Assembly (NCBI GenBank): GCA_049510975.1
Contig: JBEKYM010000007.1
Coordinates: 186,001 to 250,000 of the forward strand
Direction of reading: 5' to 3'
Source: JAKACA01 sp049510975
GTDB lineage: Bacteria > Actinomycetota > Acidimicrobiia > Acidimicrobiales > Bog-793
DNA: 64,000 bases
In this document: positions 15,148 through 23,391 of the stretch, in pieces
Position numbering within the stretch: the first letter of the stretch is position 1
How the letters are laid out: each line of letters starts with the position of its first letter
Notes under the pieces: model-generated
Databases searched by the model: none
The model's input: only the letters and a program-made list of their open reading frames with translations
Told to the model about the DNA's origin: nothing
Translations under genes and position numbers: made by a program

Positions 15148-16491
15148 ATGAGTCGCCAACCGCACAACCGAGAGCCGTTCCGGCGCTCACGGGGCAACGA
15201 CGCCCTCTCGACCGAGGCGGGCACCACGAGCGTGCAGCCAGGTGGCTGGCGGATGGTCGAGGACGACGCCGCTCGCGACCAACTGTTGTCCGAGCTCGCC
15301 GACGTGGCCGAGTACGCCATCGACACCGAGTTTCACCGGGAGCGCACGTACTTCCCGCATCTGGCGCTCGTGCAGATCGCCTGGGCCGGCGGTATCGCCC
15401 TCGTGGACCCGCTGGCCATCGACGTGAAGCCCCTCGCCGGCCTGTTCGAGAGCGACGCCGTGGCCGTGCTGCACGCTGCCGATCAGGACCTCGAAGTGAT
15501 CGAGCAGTCGTGCGGGACGTTGCCGCGGAGGATCTTCGATACGCAGGTGTCGGCGGGTTTCTTGGGGTTCGTGTCGCCGTCGCTCGTGAGCTTGGCAGAA
15601 GCGCTCATCGGCATCCGACTGCACAAGGGCGACCAGCTGGCCGACTGGATTCAGCGGCCGCTGTCGGCGAGCCAGCTCTCTTATGCCGCCGGCGACGTCG
15701 CCTACCTCCTCGAGATGCGGAGCGTGCTCACCGGACGGCTCGAGGCACTCAGTCGGGCGAGGTGGGCCGAGGAGGAGTGCGCCGTCGTGCTGGCGAAAGA
15801 CCGCTCGCCGACGGTCCCCGAAGAAGCGTGGTGGCGCCTTCCGCACTCACGCCAGCTGCGGGGTGCCTCGCGCGGCGTCGCCCAGGAAGTGGCCGCCTGG
15901 CGAGAGTCGCGTGCCCAGCGCCTCGACGTGCCGGTGCGTTTCGTGCTGTCGGACCTTGCCGTCACCTGCATCGCCCAGCGACCGCCGCGCGATCGCGAGG
16001 AGCTTCGCCGGACGCGGGGCGTGGACACCCGCCACCTGACCGGCTCGGTGCCCGACGAGGTGCTGGCGGCGGTCGCCAAGGGCCGGGCGCTCCCGTCCTC
16101 GGCGGTGCGCACGGCGTCCGGTCTCTCGGTCGAGCGCCTCAACAAGCCGATGATCGCCCTGGCGAGCGCCTACGTCGGCCAGCGGGCGGCCGACTTGCAG
16201 CTCGACCCCGCTGTGCTGGCGACGAGGGCAGATCTCGTGGGGTTCTTCCAGGACGTGCCGCAGGGGCGGCTGACGTCCGGGTGGCGTTTCGATCTCATCG
16301 GGGCGTCGCTCGAGCGACTCGCCAGAGGCCGGGCGGCACTGGCCTTCGACGGCGAGGGCGAGCTGCTGCTCGAGGAGCGCTCGGGCATGCGCATCCCCGA
16401 GGCCGGCGGGCCGTTGCCGGCGCCGGCGGCACCGACCGGGGCGATCGATGTCGTCGCGGACGCCGGCGGTGAGGGCGAGATCAGCGCCTGA
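15148..16491 (+). CDS. rnd: Ribonuclease D with HRDC domain
   Basis: 3'-5' exoribonuclease of 447 residues acting on tRNA and other RNA ends. The DEDD exonuclease residues appear in order: AIDTEFHRERTY (about residue 55), HAADQDLEVIEQ, and the Tyr-x3-Asp motif in LSYAAGDVAYLLEM. The middle and C-terminal parts resemble HRDC nucleic-acid-binding repeats (for example DLAVTCIAQRPPRDREELRR). The first 40 residues are not conserved in such enzymes. It lies 7 bases after the flavin reductase-like gene; a 137-base gap separates it from the permease. This is a usual single-copy actinobacterial gene. Confidence 0.9.
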   Translation: MSRQPHNREPFRRSRGNDALSTEAGTTSVQPGGWRMVEDDAARDQLLSELADVAEYAIDTEFHRERTYFPHLALVQIAWAGGIALVDPLAIDVKPLAGLFESDAVAVLHAADQDLEVIEQSCGTLPRRIFDTQVSAGFLGFVSPSLVSLAEALIGIRLHKGDQLADWIQRPLSASQLSYAAGDVAYLLEMRSVLTGRLEALSRARWAEEECAVVLAKDRSPTVPEEAWWRLPHSRQLRGASRGVAQEVAAWRESRAQRLDVPVRFVLSDLAVTCIAQRPPRDREELRRTRGVDTRHLTGSVPDEVLAAVAKGRALPSSAVRTASGLSVERLNKPMIALASAYVGQRAADLQLDPAVLATRADLVGFFQDVPQGRLTSGWRFDLIGASLERLARGRAALAFDGEGELLLEERSGMRIPEAGGPLPAPAAPTGAIDVVADAGGEGEISA

Positions 16492-16628
16492 GCGGAGCCG
16501 CCGTTCGCCGCGGCGGAAGACGCTGACGAATTCAAAAATTTGCCCGGCACGTCCGCCGCGTCTCGCATATTGTCTTGACCTTCAAGTTCCATTGATCGGT
16601 GTGGGCAGCCGAGGATCAGGGGGGAACG

Positions 16629-18206
16629 ATGGCAACGGTTCCGGTGCAACCCGGCGGCAGTGCCGAGATGGACGCTGACGTCGCCAAGCTCCACTCGCTG
16701 GGCTATGCCCAGGAGCTGCGCCGGCGGATGGGGACGTTCTCCAACTTCGCCGTGTCGTTCACGATCATCTCGATCTTGTCAGGGGCGCTGACGAGCTACT
16801 TCATCGGGATGACCTACGGAGGGCCAGTAGACCTCGTCTGGGGATGGGTCCTCGTCGGCGTGATGGTGTTGATCGTCGGATTGGGTATGGCGGAGATCGC
16901 TTCGGCCTACCCGACCGCCGGTGGGCTGTACTACTGGGCCGCCAAGCTTGCGCCCCAGAACCCGGGCGTGTGGAGCTGGTTCACCGGCTGGTTCAACCTT
17001 CTCGGGCAGGTGGCCATCACCGCCGGTATCGACTACGGCTTCGCCACGTTCTTCACGGTGTTCCTGAACCTGACGATGGGCTACCCGGACACGCCGGGGC
17101 ACATTCTGGTGATCTACGCCGGCATCCTCATCGTCCATGGCGTGCTGAACACCTTCGGCGTGCGGCTCGTCGCCTTCCTGTCGGACGTGAGCGCCTGGTG
17201 GCACGTGCTCGGGGTCCTCGTCATCGCCGTCGTGCTCTTCTTCGTCCCGAGCCACCACGCCCCGCTGTCGTTCATCTTCACCAAGTTCGAGAACCAGTCG
17301 ACCCTCGGCGTGCCCATCTACGTGTTCATGGTGGGTCTGTTGATGGCTCAGTACACCTTCACCGGCTACGACGCCTCCGCCCACATGTCGGAGGAGACGC
17401 ACAACGCCGACCTGGCTGCACCGAGAGGCATCATCAGTTCGATCGCTGTTTCGCTCGTGGCTGGGTGGATTCTCATCCTCGCCATCACGTCGGTGATCCC
17501 GACGAATTCCGCCGTCTATGCGGCCACCGCCGCCAACCCGGCCGCACCAGTAGCGATCTGGACGGCGGCGCTGTCGCGCGTCGGAGCGGAACTGCTCCTC
17601 CTCATCGCCGTCGTGGCGCAAGCGTTCTGCGGGATGGCCTCGGTGACCGCCAACTCGAGAATGCTGTACGCCTTCAGTCGAGACGGTGCGGTCCCGGGCC
17701 ACCGCCTGTGGCACCGCATCAACCCACGGACGAGGACTCCCACCAACTCGATCTGGTTCTGTGTCACGTTCTCGTTCATCCTGGCGGTCCCGTCGCTGTG
17801 GAGCGGTGTCGCCTATGCGGCCGTGACATCGATCGCAACCATCGGGCTCTACATCGCCTATGGGCTGCCGATTCTCCTGCGACGGCTGCAGGGCACGTCG
17901 TGGGTTGGCGGCCGCTGGTCGCTCGGTAAGTGGAGCGCCGCCGTGGGATGGGTGGGCGTGATCTGGGTTGCCTTCATTTCCGTGCTCTTCATGCTGCCGG
18001 AGGTTGCCTTCAGCTCGGTCAACCACGACAACTTCAACTACGCCCCGATCGCTGTCGGCGTCGTACTCGTATACGCCGGCGGCTACTGGCTGATCAGCGC
18101 CCACAAGTGGTTCCACGGCCCCAAGGTGCAGGGCTCGGAGGACGATCTGAAGCGGATCGAGGCGGAGTTCACCCACATCGAGCAGGAGCTCGAAGAAGTC
18201 GACTGA
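16629..18206 (+). CDS. APC-family amino acid permease
   Basis: Membrane transporter of 525 residues of the amino acid-polyamine-organocation superfamily, about 12 hydrophobic segments. The ATG at 16629 follows a strong Shine-Dalgarno (AGGGGGGAAC). The first helices read FAVSFTIISILSGALTSYF and VLIVGLGMAEIASAYPTAGG, the substrate-binding G-rich unwound segment and the ASAYPTAGGLYYW motif of the GabP/choline-type branch. FTGYDASAHMSEETHNAD is the conserved APC loop of the same branch. The C-terminal about 40 residues are charged (EEVD end). The substrate is probably an amino acid or GABA-like compound, not identifiable here. Convergent with the glucosidase gene, with a palindrome between. Confidence 0.88.
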   Translation: MATVPVQPGGSAEMDADVAKLHSLGYAQELRRRMGTFSNFAVSFTIISILSGALTSYFIGMTYGGPVDLVWGWVLVGVMVLIVGLGMAEIASAYPTAGGLYYWAAKLAPQNPGVWSWFTGWFNLLGQVAITAGIDYGFATFFTVFLNLTMGYPDTPGHILVIYAGILIVHGVLNTFGVRLVAFLSDVSAWWHVLGVLVIAVVLFFVPSHHAPLSFIFTKFENQSTLGVPIYVFMVGLLMAQYTFTGYDASAHMSEETHNADLAAPRGIISSIAVSLVAGWILILAITSVIPTNSAVYAATAANPAAPVAIWTAALSRVGAELLLLIAVVAQAFCGMASVTANSRMLYAFSRDGAVPGHRLWHRINPRTRTPTNSIWFCVTFSFILAVPSLWSGVAYAAVTSIATIGLYIAYGLPILLRRLQGTSWVGGRWSLGKWSAAVGWVGVIWVAFISVLFMLPEVAFSSVNHDNFNYAPIAVGVVLVYAGGYWLISAHKWFHGPKVQGSEDDLKRIEAEFTHIEQELEEVD

Positions 18207-18216
18207 GCCGGCGGGT

Positions 18217-18238
18217 CGGCCGGGCGATCGCCCGGCCG
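18217..18238. terminator. Perfect palindrome between convergent genes
   Basis: 22-base perfect palindrome (arms CGGCCGGGCGA and TCGCCCGGCCG) in the 81-base gap between the convergent permease and GH13 genes. A factor-independent terminator would need a U-run, which is missing, so it may work as an mRNA 3' end barrier for both genes. Confidence 0.45.
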
Positions 18239-18287
18239 GGTCAGCTCGAAGCGGCGTACGGCCCGCGAGGGAGCCGAAGATCCTGCC

Positions 18288-20018
18288 TCAGCCGAGGCGG
18301 AGGAGCACGGCTTCTTCCGGGCCGAGTCGCCCGCCGTAGGGCGCGCCGTCCGAAGACAGGGCGCCCGCTCCACCGCTGCTGATCTCGACGCTGAGGAGTC
18401 TGGTCGTCGGCGGCTGATACGCCACCTCCTCGGCGGAGAAGTTCACGATCACCCAACGTTCGTCGTCGCCGAGGTGACGGCGCACGGCCAGCAACTGGTC
18501 GCCCGTGTCGAGGAGCTCGAGGTCGCCCCGGCGCAGGGCCGGTGTCGCCCGGCGCAGCGCCAGCAGCCGGCGGTAGAGGTGGAGGATCGACGCCGTGTCG
18601 GCGGTCAGGCCGGCGACGTTGTTGTGCTCGGCGCCGGGCGGAAACGGCAGCCACGGCTCGCCGGTGCCGAGAGCCCAGCCATGCTCGGGTGTGCCGTCCC
18701 AGGGGATCGGCGCTCGGCAGCCGTCACGGCCGCCAGGGTCGACGATGCGATCGGGCGGGACAATGGCGTCTTCCAGCCCGAGCTCCTCACCCGCATAGAG
18801 AAACGGCGTCCCCCGCATCCCGAGCAGCATCACGGCCGCGGCCCGCGCCCGGCGTTCCGAGCCGCCGTAGCGGGTGCGATGGCGAGGCCGGTCGTGGCTC
18901 GAGAGGACCCAGCTCGGCCAGGCGCCGATGGGTCCGAGCAGTCGCTCGATCTCGCCCACACGTCGCTGGAAGCAGGGGGCCTCGAACGGGCAGAACATCG
19001 GCGGGAAGTTGAAAGCGAGGTGGAGCTCGTCGTCGTTGCCGTAGTACTTGGCGACGAGCGCGGTCTTGATCAGGAAGACCTCGCCGACGGTCACGGCCTC
19101 CTGTGGGAAACCGTCCACGTAACGGCGCAGCCGACGCAAGATGGGGTGTGTGCGCTCGTCGTCGTTGAGGGCGGACCAGGGGATGGCCGCCACGTCATCG
19201 GGCGCATCGGGCAGCGCCGGGTCCTTACCGAGAGCGTGCACGACATCGATGCGAAACCCGTCCACCCCCCGCTCCAACCAATACCCGAGCACTCCTTCCA
19301 TGGCGTCGACGACCTCCGGGTTCGACCAATCGAGGTCGGGTTGCTCCGGGAGAAAGAGGTGCAGGTACCACTGCCCCGTGGTGTCGTCGAAGGTCCACGC
19401 CGGCCCTTCCCCGAAGGCGCGGCGCCAGTTGTTCGGTGGTCGGGCGGGCTCGTCGGGATCGGGGTCTCGCCACACGTAGAAGTTCCGGTGTGCCGAGCCT
19501 CTCGACGAGCGGGCATCGAGGAACCAGGGGTGCTGGTCACTCGTATGGTTCGGGACGAAATCGACGATCACGCGCAAGCCGCGATCGTGTGCGGCGTCCA
19601 GCAAGCGGTCGAAGTCCTCGTTCGTACCGAACAAGGGATCGACGGCGCAGTAATCGGAGACGTCGTAGCCGAAGTCCTTCATGGGCGACCGGTAGAAGGG
19701 CGACAGCCAGATGGCGTCGACCCCGAGCCAGACGAGGTGGTCGAGGTGCCGGCGGATGCCTTCGAGGTCGCCGGCGCCGGCGGTCACTCGAGCTGCCCCG
19801 GTGGCGCCGGTGGCGCCGGGCTGGTCGGTCGTTCGGATCGCTGCTGCGGATCGGTCGGCCTGGTTGCCGCCGGCGGCTACGTCGCCAACGGCACCGGCGG
19901 CCTGGTCGAGACGGTCTCGCCGGCCCTGCGGGTCGGCGAGGCAGAAGGATCGTGGGTAGATCTGGTAGAAGACGGCGTCCTTCCACCACGGCCACGGTGG
20001 CTGGTCGTGCGTGGTCAC
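18288..20018 (-). CDS. GH13 alpha-glucosidase/oligo-1,6-glucosidase-like enzyme with a large N-terminal insert
   Basis: Glycoside hydrolase family 13 enzyme of 576 residues for alpha-glucosidic bonds in short oligosaccharides. It begins with DAVFYQIYPRSF. The catalytic set is clear: GFRIDVVHAL (nucleophile Asp), AVTVGEVFLI (acid Glu) and VLSSHDRPRH (transition-state Asp), with FVPNHTSDQHPWF before them. The oddity is the segment after PRSF. Other members continue with a short Asp-rich calcium loop, then a helix start like DLPGI; here about 50 residues of low-complexity sequence replace the loop before AGDLEGIRRHLDHLVWLG. It lies 10 bases after the small gene at 20029-20310 and is probably in an operon with it. 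Trehalose synthase or isomaltulose synthase-type activity cannot be excluded. Confidence 0.87.
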   Translation of the reverse strand: MTTHDQPPWPWWKDAVFYQIYPRSFCLADPQGRRDRLDQAAGAVGDVAAGGNQADRSAAAIRTTDQPGATGATGAARVTAGAGDLEGIRRHLDHLVWLGVDAIWLSPFYRSPMKDFGYDVSDYCAVDPLFGTNEDFDRLLDAAHDRGLRVIVDFVPNHTSDQHPWFLDARSSRGSAHRNFYVWRDPDPDEPARPPNNWRRAFGEGPAWTFDDTTGQWYLHLFLPEQPDLDWSNPEVVDAMEGVLGYWLERGVDGFRIDVVHALGKDPALPDAPDDVAAIPWSALNDDERTHPILRRLRRYVDGFPQEAVTVGEVFLIKTALVAKYYGNDDELHLAFNFPPMFCPFEAPCFQRRVGEIERLLGPIGAWPSWVLSSHDRPRHRTRYGGSERRARAAAVMLLGMRGTPFLYAGEELGLEDAIVPPDRIVDPGGRDGCRAPIPWDGTPEHGWALGTGEPWLPFPPGAEHNNVAGLTADTASILHLYRRLLALRRATPALRRGDLELLDTGDQLLAVRRHLGDDERWVIVNFSAEEVAYQPPTTRLLSVEISSGGAGALSSDGAPYGGRLGPEEAVLLRLG

Positions 20019-20028
20019 GCCTCGGAGA

Positions 20029-20310
20029 TCATGACGCCGGCGAGTTCGCCTCGGGGCCCGGGCTGGGATCGGTCTTCGCCGGTGACGAATCGGTCGCCGG
20101 ACGCAGGTCCACCCTCAGGGTCAAGATGCCGTCCTCGAGCGTGCCGGCGGCGTCGCCGAGCATGGCGAAGTCCTGGAAGTCGAGTCGCATCTGGGTCATG
20201 ATCCGCCGGCGCTCGTCGCCTTCAACGGGCGGCATGCCCCGCCGGCGGACGGCGTCGGCCCGCTCGCGGAAACGGGCGATCATCGCCTCCACATCCAGTT
20301 CCTCGGGCAT
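20029..20310 (-). CDS. Small conserved-looking protein of unknown function
   Basis: Protein of 93 residues starting at ATG 20310; longer readings would pass through the palindromic repeats. The N-terminal part is helical and charged (IARFRERADAVRRRGMPP), followed by MRLDFQDFAMLGDAAGTLED and ILTLRVDLRP; the last 20 residues are Ser/Pro-rich. It resembles short actinobacterial proteins of unknown function seen elsewhere, but I cannot name a family. It lies 10 bases upstream of the GH13 gene on the same strand, so they are probably cotranscribed. TAGCGT on this strand 7 bases before the ATG fits a leaderless promoter. Confidence 0.6.
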   Translation of the reverse strand: MPEELDVEAMIARFRERADAVRRRGMPPVEGDERRRIMTQMRLDFQDFAMLGDAAGTLEDGILTLRVDLRPATDSSPAKTDPSPGPEANSPAS

Positions 20311-20317
20311 CGCAGCC

Positions 20318-20323
20318 ACGCTA
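20318..20323 (-). promoter_or_regulatory. Putative -10 hexamer for the small gene and GH13
   Basis: TAGCGT on the minus strand, 7 bases before the ATG at 20310, without a Shine-Dalgarno. It may drive the small gene and the glucosidase together. Confidence 0.42.
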
Positions 20324-20483
20324 CCTGGGGTTGTGCACCGATGGGTCGGTTGAACAGCACCGGGTGCGGGGGTCGTGGCGGGTTGGGTGCACGTGGGGTG
20401 GGGTTTCGGTGGCGGTGGCGGTGGTGCGGCGGGCCAAAGGCCGTCCGCTCGGCCTCCCGGCTCGCTCTGCCTGGTCCCCGGCC

Positions 20484-20628
20484 CGAACCGTGTGCACAGG
20501 GTGACCGCACACCGCACTGCCCGGTCACTTCGTGCACACGGTTCGTTTCCACCGCCGCCCCCGGCCCGAACCGTGTGCACAGGGTGACCGCACACCGCAC
20601 TGCCCGGTCACTTCGTGCACACGGTTCG
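20484..20628. repeat. Two tandem 62-base palindromic elements
   Basis: Two copies (20484-20545 and 20567-20628) in an 83-base period, with arms that begin CGAACCGTGTGCACA and end TGCACACGGTTCG; arms are 24 bases with 21 pairing, around a 14-base centre CACACCGCACTGCC. A third copy with the same 62-base length lies at 45742-45803 with better paired arms (23 of 24) and a different centre. No transposase lies nearby. The spacing and identity mark a dispersed hairpin family, not an ordinary terminator. Confidence 0.85.
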
Positions 20629-20736
20629 TTTCCACCGCCCGCCCGAATTGTCCGACGGCACGGCGGCGTTGGACCCTTGCGGTGAATCAGACCAAATTGC
20701 GCGCCAATCACCCGACCTAGGTCCTGCTCCCGACGT

Positions 20737-20742
20737 TATGAT
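20737..20742 (+). promoter_or_regulatory. Putative -10 hexamer for the small Cys/His protein gene
   Basis: TATGAT is the closest match to a consensus -10 in this gap. A start about 7 bases further would give a leader of roughly 100 bases. No -35 match is evident, so confidence is low. Confidence 0.3.
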
Positions 20743-20852
20743 TGCGGCTCGCGGCAGGCGGAGTAGCAGCCACGAGGGCATCAAGCCGTGCGCGGGGCTG
20801 AACGCACTGACCCAAGAGGTGGGGCGATGTCCTGGTTATCTGGGAGCAGCTC

Positions 20853-21044
20853 GTGAAAAAAGGACGACACCGGCGATTCGAGGAGGCGCGCAGCTTGAAG
20901 CGCGCCTTTGAGGTTCCCGTCGAGCCATGCCCAGAGTGCGGCCACCTGCCGCCGGCGCCGCACGCCTCCTGGTGCCTGTACGAGTCCGAAGAGCTCGAGG
21001 ACGCTGAGTCGACCGAAGAGGACGAGGAGCGCCCGGCGTACTGA
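20853..21044 (+). CDS. Small protein with a zinc-finger-like Cys/His motif
   Basis: 63 residues from the GTG at 20853, six bases after GGGAG (20842-20846). The N-terminal third is strongly basic (KKGRHRRFEEARSLKR), the middle has a C-x2-C-x7-H-x3-C arrangement (PCPECGHLPPAPHASWC) that can bind a metal ion, and the C-terminus is very acidic (SEELEDAESTEEDEE). Basic plus metal site suggests nucleic-acid binding or a ribosome-associated factor, but that is inference. The codon use and strong ribosome-binding site make it a better candidate than other small frames here. It is convergent with the Cys-rich gene at 21089-21865 and only 44 bases away. Confidence 0.6.
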   Translation: MKKGRHRRFEEARSLKRAFEVPVEPCPECGHLPPAPHASWCLYESEELEDAESTEEDEERPAY

Positions 21045-21088
21045 GCGCCGACCACCCGCCTGGACCCTGCGAGCCCAGGGACCGCGAG

Positions 21089-21865
21089 CTACTGGCCGCG
21101 CCGAAGCGCCGGGTGTTTCACACGGACTGGCACTGGCACTGGCGCAGCACGCCGCCCGCCCGAGCCCGTCGGCCGACGGGCATCGAGGTAGCGGGCGACC
21201 AGCTCATAAGCCGCGAAACCCATCATCTCCTCCAGCTCCGGACGCATAGTCCGGTACACCGGTTCGTGGCCCGTGAACGCTTCGGGTGCCTCGGTGCACC
21301 ACCAGGCGAACTCTGCACCGCCGCTGCCCCAGTGCTGCCGGCGCCACTCGCCGACGGTCGTGGTGACGTGGCCGTCGGGCCCGACGCTCTCGTCGCGGCG
21401 AAGGGGAAGTTGCCAGCAGACGTCGGGTTTCAGCGTGAGTGGGGCGGCGCCGGCCTCGAGCGCCGCTCGGTGGAGGGCGCACCCGGGACCGCCAGGGTGA
21501 CCGGGCCGGTTGAGGAAGATGCAGGCGCCGTCCACGAGCCGGGTCGTGACCGCACGCCCGTTGCCCCCGCGCAGCGGCCCGCCTCGCTGCAGCGCCACGG
21601 AACGAAACTGCCACTGCTCGTCGGTCAACCCCTCCGCCGCCGCCTCGACCCGCTGCGCATCCTCGGCACCGGTGAAGTGGGCTCCGTAGGAGCAGCATCC
21701 CTCCACCAGCTCCGGGGCAGGTTCGGTGAGCACGCCCTGGCAGCCCCGCCCGTAGATGCACTCCCAGGGACTCTCGAGGAAGGTCACGTCCACCATCCAG
21801 GTGCGCGCTTCATCAGGGTCGTCGAAGCTCAGCCACTCGTGAGCACTGGGCGGAACGGCCTTCAC
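21089..21865 (-). CDS. Cysteine-rich protein, possible metal or Fe-S binding (YkgJ-like)
   Basis: Protein of 258 residues with its GTG start overlapping the radical SAM stop (GTGA, 21862-21865), so translation is coupled. Cysteines occur as CIYGRGC (residues 36 and 42), a CC pair in EGCCSYGAHF, then GACIFLNRPGHPGG with a further Cys and His (GCALH), PDVCWQLPLR and WWCTEAPEAF. Spaced Cys/His pairs of this kind occur in uncharacterised iron or zinc binding proteins of the YkgJ type; the assignment is tentative. Position directly after a CCAEP-tail radical SAM gene suggests a partner of that enzyme. It contains no signal peptide. Confidence 0.6.
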   Translation of the reverse strand: MKAVPPSAHEWLSFDDPDEARTWMVDVTFLESPWECIYGRGCQGVLTEPAPELVEGCCSYGAHFTGAEDAQRVEAAAEGLTDEQWQFRSVALQRGGPLRGGNGRAVTTRLVDGACIFLNRPGHPGGPGCALHRAALEAGAAPLTLKPDVCWQLPLRRDESVGPDGHVTTTVGEWRRQHWGSGGAEFAWWCTEAPEAFTGHEPVYRTMRPELEEMMGFAAYELVARYLDARRPTGSGGRRAAPVPVPVRVKHPALRRGQ

Positions 21866-23301
21866 GACGGCACGCGGAGGCGCTGCAGCTGGGCACCGGT
21901 GGGCTCGGCACAGCAGAACCACGACTCCGTGAGCCTCGGCCGCTCCGGTCCGGGCAGCCACGGGCGCACGCTCGGGGGCGGTGGCGTGGGAGGGAGCGGG
22001 ACGCCGGCGGTCCGCGCCAGCTCCCAGATGGCGGCGAAGGCGACGTCGGGAGGGTCGTCGCCGGCGGCCTCGGCACAGTTGGCGATCGAGACCTGTAGGT
22101 CGTCGATGCCGGGGCTCATCGATGCCCATTCGGTGTTCCCGTCGACGACGGCGCCAAGCGACCGGAGGAGGGTGTCGTCGGGTTCGTCGAGCAGCAGGGA
22201 GCCGCTCGGAAGGAGCAGCCGAATGGAGTACTGCACGGGGTCGGTGCTCCAGATGAGGTCCTGCTCGGCGACGAACTGCAACAAGGAGGCGACGGAATCG
22301 AGCGTCGTCCACGGCGTGAACGGCAGCCAGGAGGGTCGCAGCTCGATGCCGGCGGACCGGACGCGATCGAGCGCGACGGCTTCGTCGGCAACGACGTGAC
22401 CCTTGTCGAGCCGCTGCAGAACGGCGTCGTCGACCGACTCGAAGGCGGAGACGACGAACAGCAGGCCCGCTCGCCGCAGCTCCGGCCAGACATCGGGGTG
22501 GCGGATGATGTGCTCCACCTTGACGGTGGCGTCGAAGGTGAGCGCCGGGAACTCAGCGTGCAGCCGCCCGGCGACGTCGAGGGCATGGGCAGGCCGGTTG
22601 AGGAAGTCCGGATCGGCGAAGCTCACGTGGCCGGCGCCGGCCTCGACGACCTGGGCGATGTCGTCCATGACGGACGTGGCGTCCACGGGGCGGGAACGGC
22701 CCTGGTAGATCGGGGCCACCGGGCAATGGCGACAGCGGTGGTTGCACCCGGTACTTGCGGCCACGCTCGCCGTGGTGATCTCCCGACCGCCGACCTTGAG
22801 CCGTGCATAACCTTCGAGCGGCGGCAGGTCGCGACGTAGCGGCCGGAGGCCCGAGCGAGCCGGCCGAGCCGGGCCGAGCTCGATGAGCACGCGAGCCGCC
22901 CCCGTCTCCTGCGCTCCCACGGAGCCGGTGCGCTCGCTCTCGGTGGACCGCAACCACGCCAGCAGAGCCGGGATGGCCTCGCCGGCGACGAGCAGGTCCC
23001 TCGGCCGAACGAGGTCGTTGTCGGCGAGCACTGGTGCGTAGAGCCCGTGCCAGGCGACGGGCAGGTCGGGCCGCACGGAGCGCACGGCGGCGATGGCCTC
23101 GAGCCCGAGCCGGGTCGCCGTGTGCATCGGGATGGAGATCGCCACCGCTTCGGCCCAGTCAAGGCTGTCGCCTGCGAGCTCGCTCATGGAGAGATCGACG
23201 CCGCGGGTCTCGTGCCCGGCGGCCTCGAGGGCGGCCGCCGGCGCGGCGATCCCGAGCGGCTGGTGTCCGAGCTCGTAGGTCGAGAGCAGCAGGACGCGCA
23301 T
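21862..23301 (-). CDS. B12-binding-like radical SAM protein with CCAEP tail
   Basis: 479 residues from ATG 23301 (TTG 23304 is next to it). The N-terminal 130 residues resemble the cobalamin-binding fold seen before radical SAM domains (VLLLSTYELGHQPLGIAAPAA, then AVAISIPMHTATRLGL). The radical SAM motif is TGCNHRCRHCP with Cys186, Cys190 and Cys193, binding the [4Fe-4S] cluster. At the C-terminus WFCCAEP (CCAEP at residues 463-467) matches a family I remember as CUAEP/CCAEP-tail radical SAM (seleno)proteins; here both tail positions are cysteines encoded by TGC and TGT. The substrate is unknown. The next gene overlaps by four bases; an ATP-grasp gene is 90 bases upstream. Confidence 0.85.
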   Translation of the reverse strand: MRVLLLSTYELGHQPLGIAAPAAALEAAGHETRGVDLSMSELAGDSLDWAEAVAISIPMHTATRLGLEAIAAVRSVRPDLPVAWHGLYAPVLADNDLVRPRDLLVAGEAIPALLAWLRSTESERTGSVGAQETGAARVLIELGPARPARSGLRPLRRDLPPLEGYARLKVGGREITTASVAASTGCNHRCRHCPVAPIYQGRSRPVDATSVMDDIAQVVEAGAGHVSFADPDFLNRPAHALDVAGRLHAEFPALTFDATVKVEHIIRHPDVWPELRRAGLLFVVSAFESVDDAVLQRLDKGHVVADEAVALDRVRSAGIELRPSWLPFTPWTTLDSVASLLQFVAEQDLIWSTDPVQYSIRLLLPSGSLLLDEPDDTLLRSLGAVVDGNTEWASMSPGIDDLQVSIANCAEAAGDDPPDVAFAAIWELARTAGVPLPPTPPPPSVRPWLPGPERPRLTESWFCCAEPTGAQLQRLRVPS

Positions 23302-23307
23302 CAACTC

Positions 23308-23313
23308 ACCGTA
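23308..23313 (-). promoter_or_regulatory. Putative -10 hexamer for the radical SAM gene
   Basis: TACGGT on the minus strand, 6 bases before ATG 23301, without a Shine-Dalgarno. If real, the radical SAM and Cys-rich genes could be transcribed apart from the ATP-grasp gene. Confidence 0.4.
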
Positions 23314-23391
23314 TCCCGGGCTTCGTCCAGCGCGGCCGGCGTGGGTGTCGCGATTTCGGCCGCAGGGTCGCCAGCGGCGCCAGCGGCGCCG

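Larger units (their letters stand above)
20311..20852. other. 542-base intergenic region with tandem palindromic repeat
   Basis: Gap between the divergent small gene (minus) and the Cys/His protein gene (plus). It holds the -10-like hexamer of the minus-strand gene (20318-20323), an extended low-complexity G-rich stretch (20366-20440), two 62-base palindromes in tandem (20484-20628), and a TATGAT hexamer at 20737-20742 that could serve the plus-strand gene. No protein-coding frame in it looks real. Confidence 0.7.

Noticed and set aside
20484..20628. CRISPR-like array
   Set aside because: Only two units, each a palindrome itself, with no variable spacers of constant length and no cas genes; a third copy stands alone 25 kb away.
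21901..21915. Selenocysteine codon in the CCAEP tail
   Set aside because: The two Cys codons are TGC and TGT; there is no TGA at that place, so this member is the all-cysteine form.
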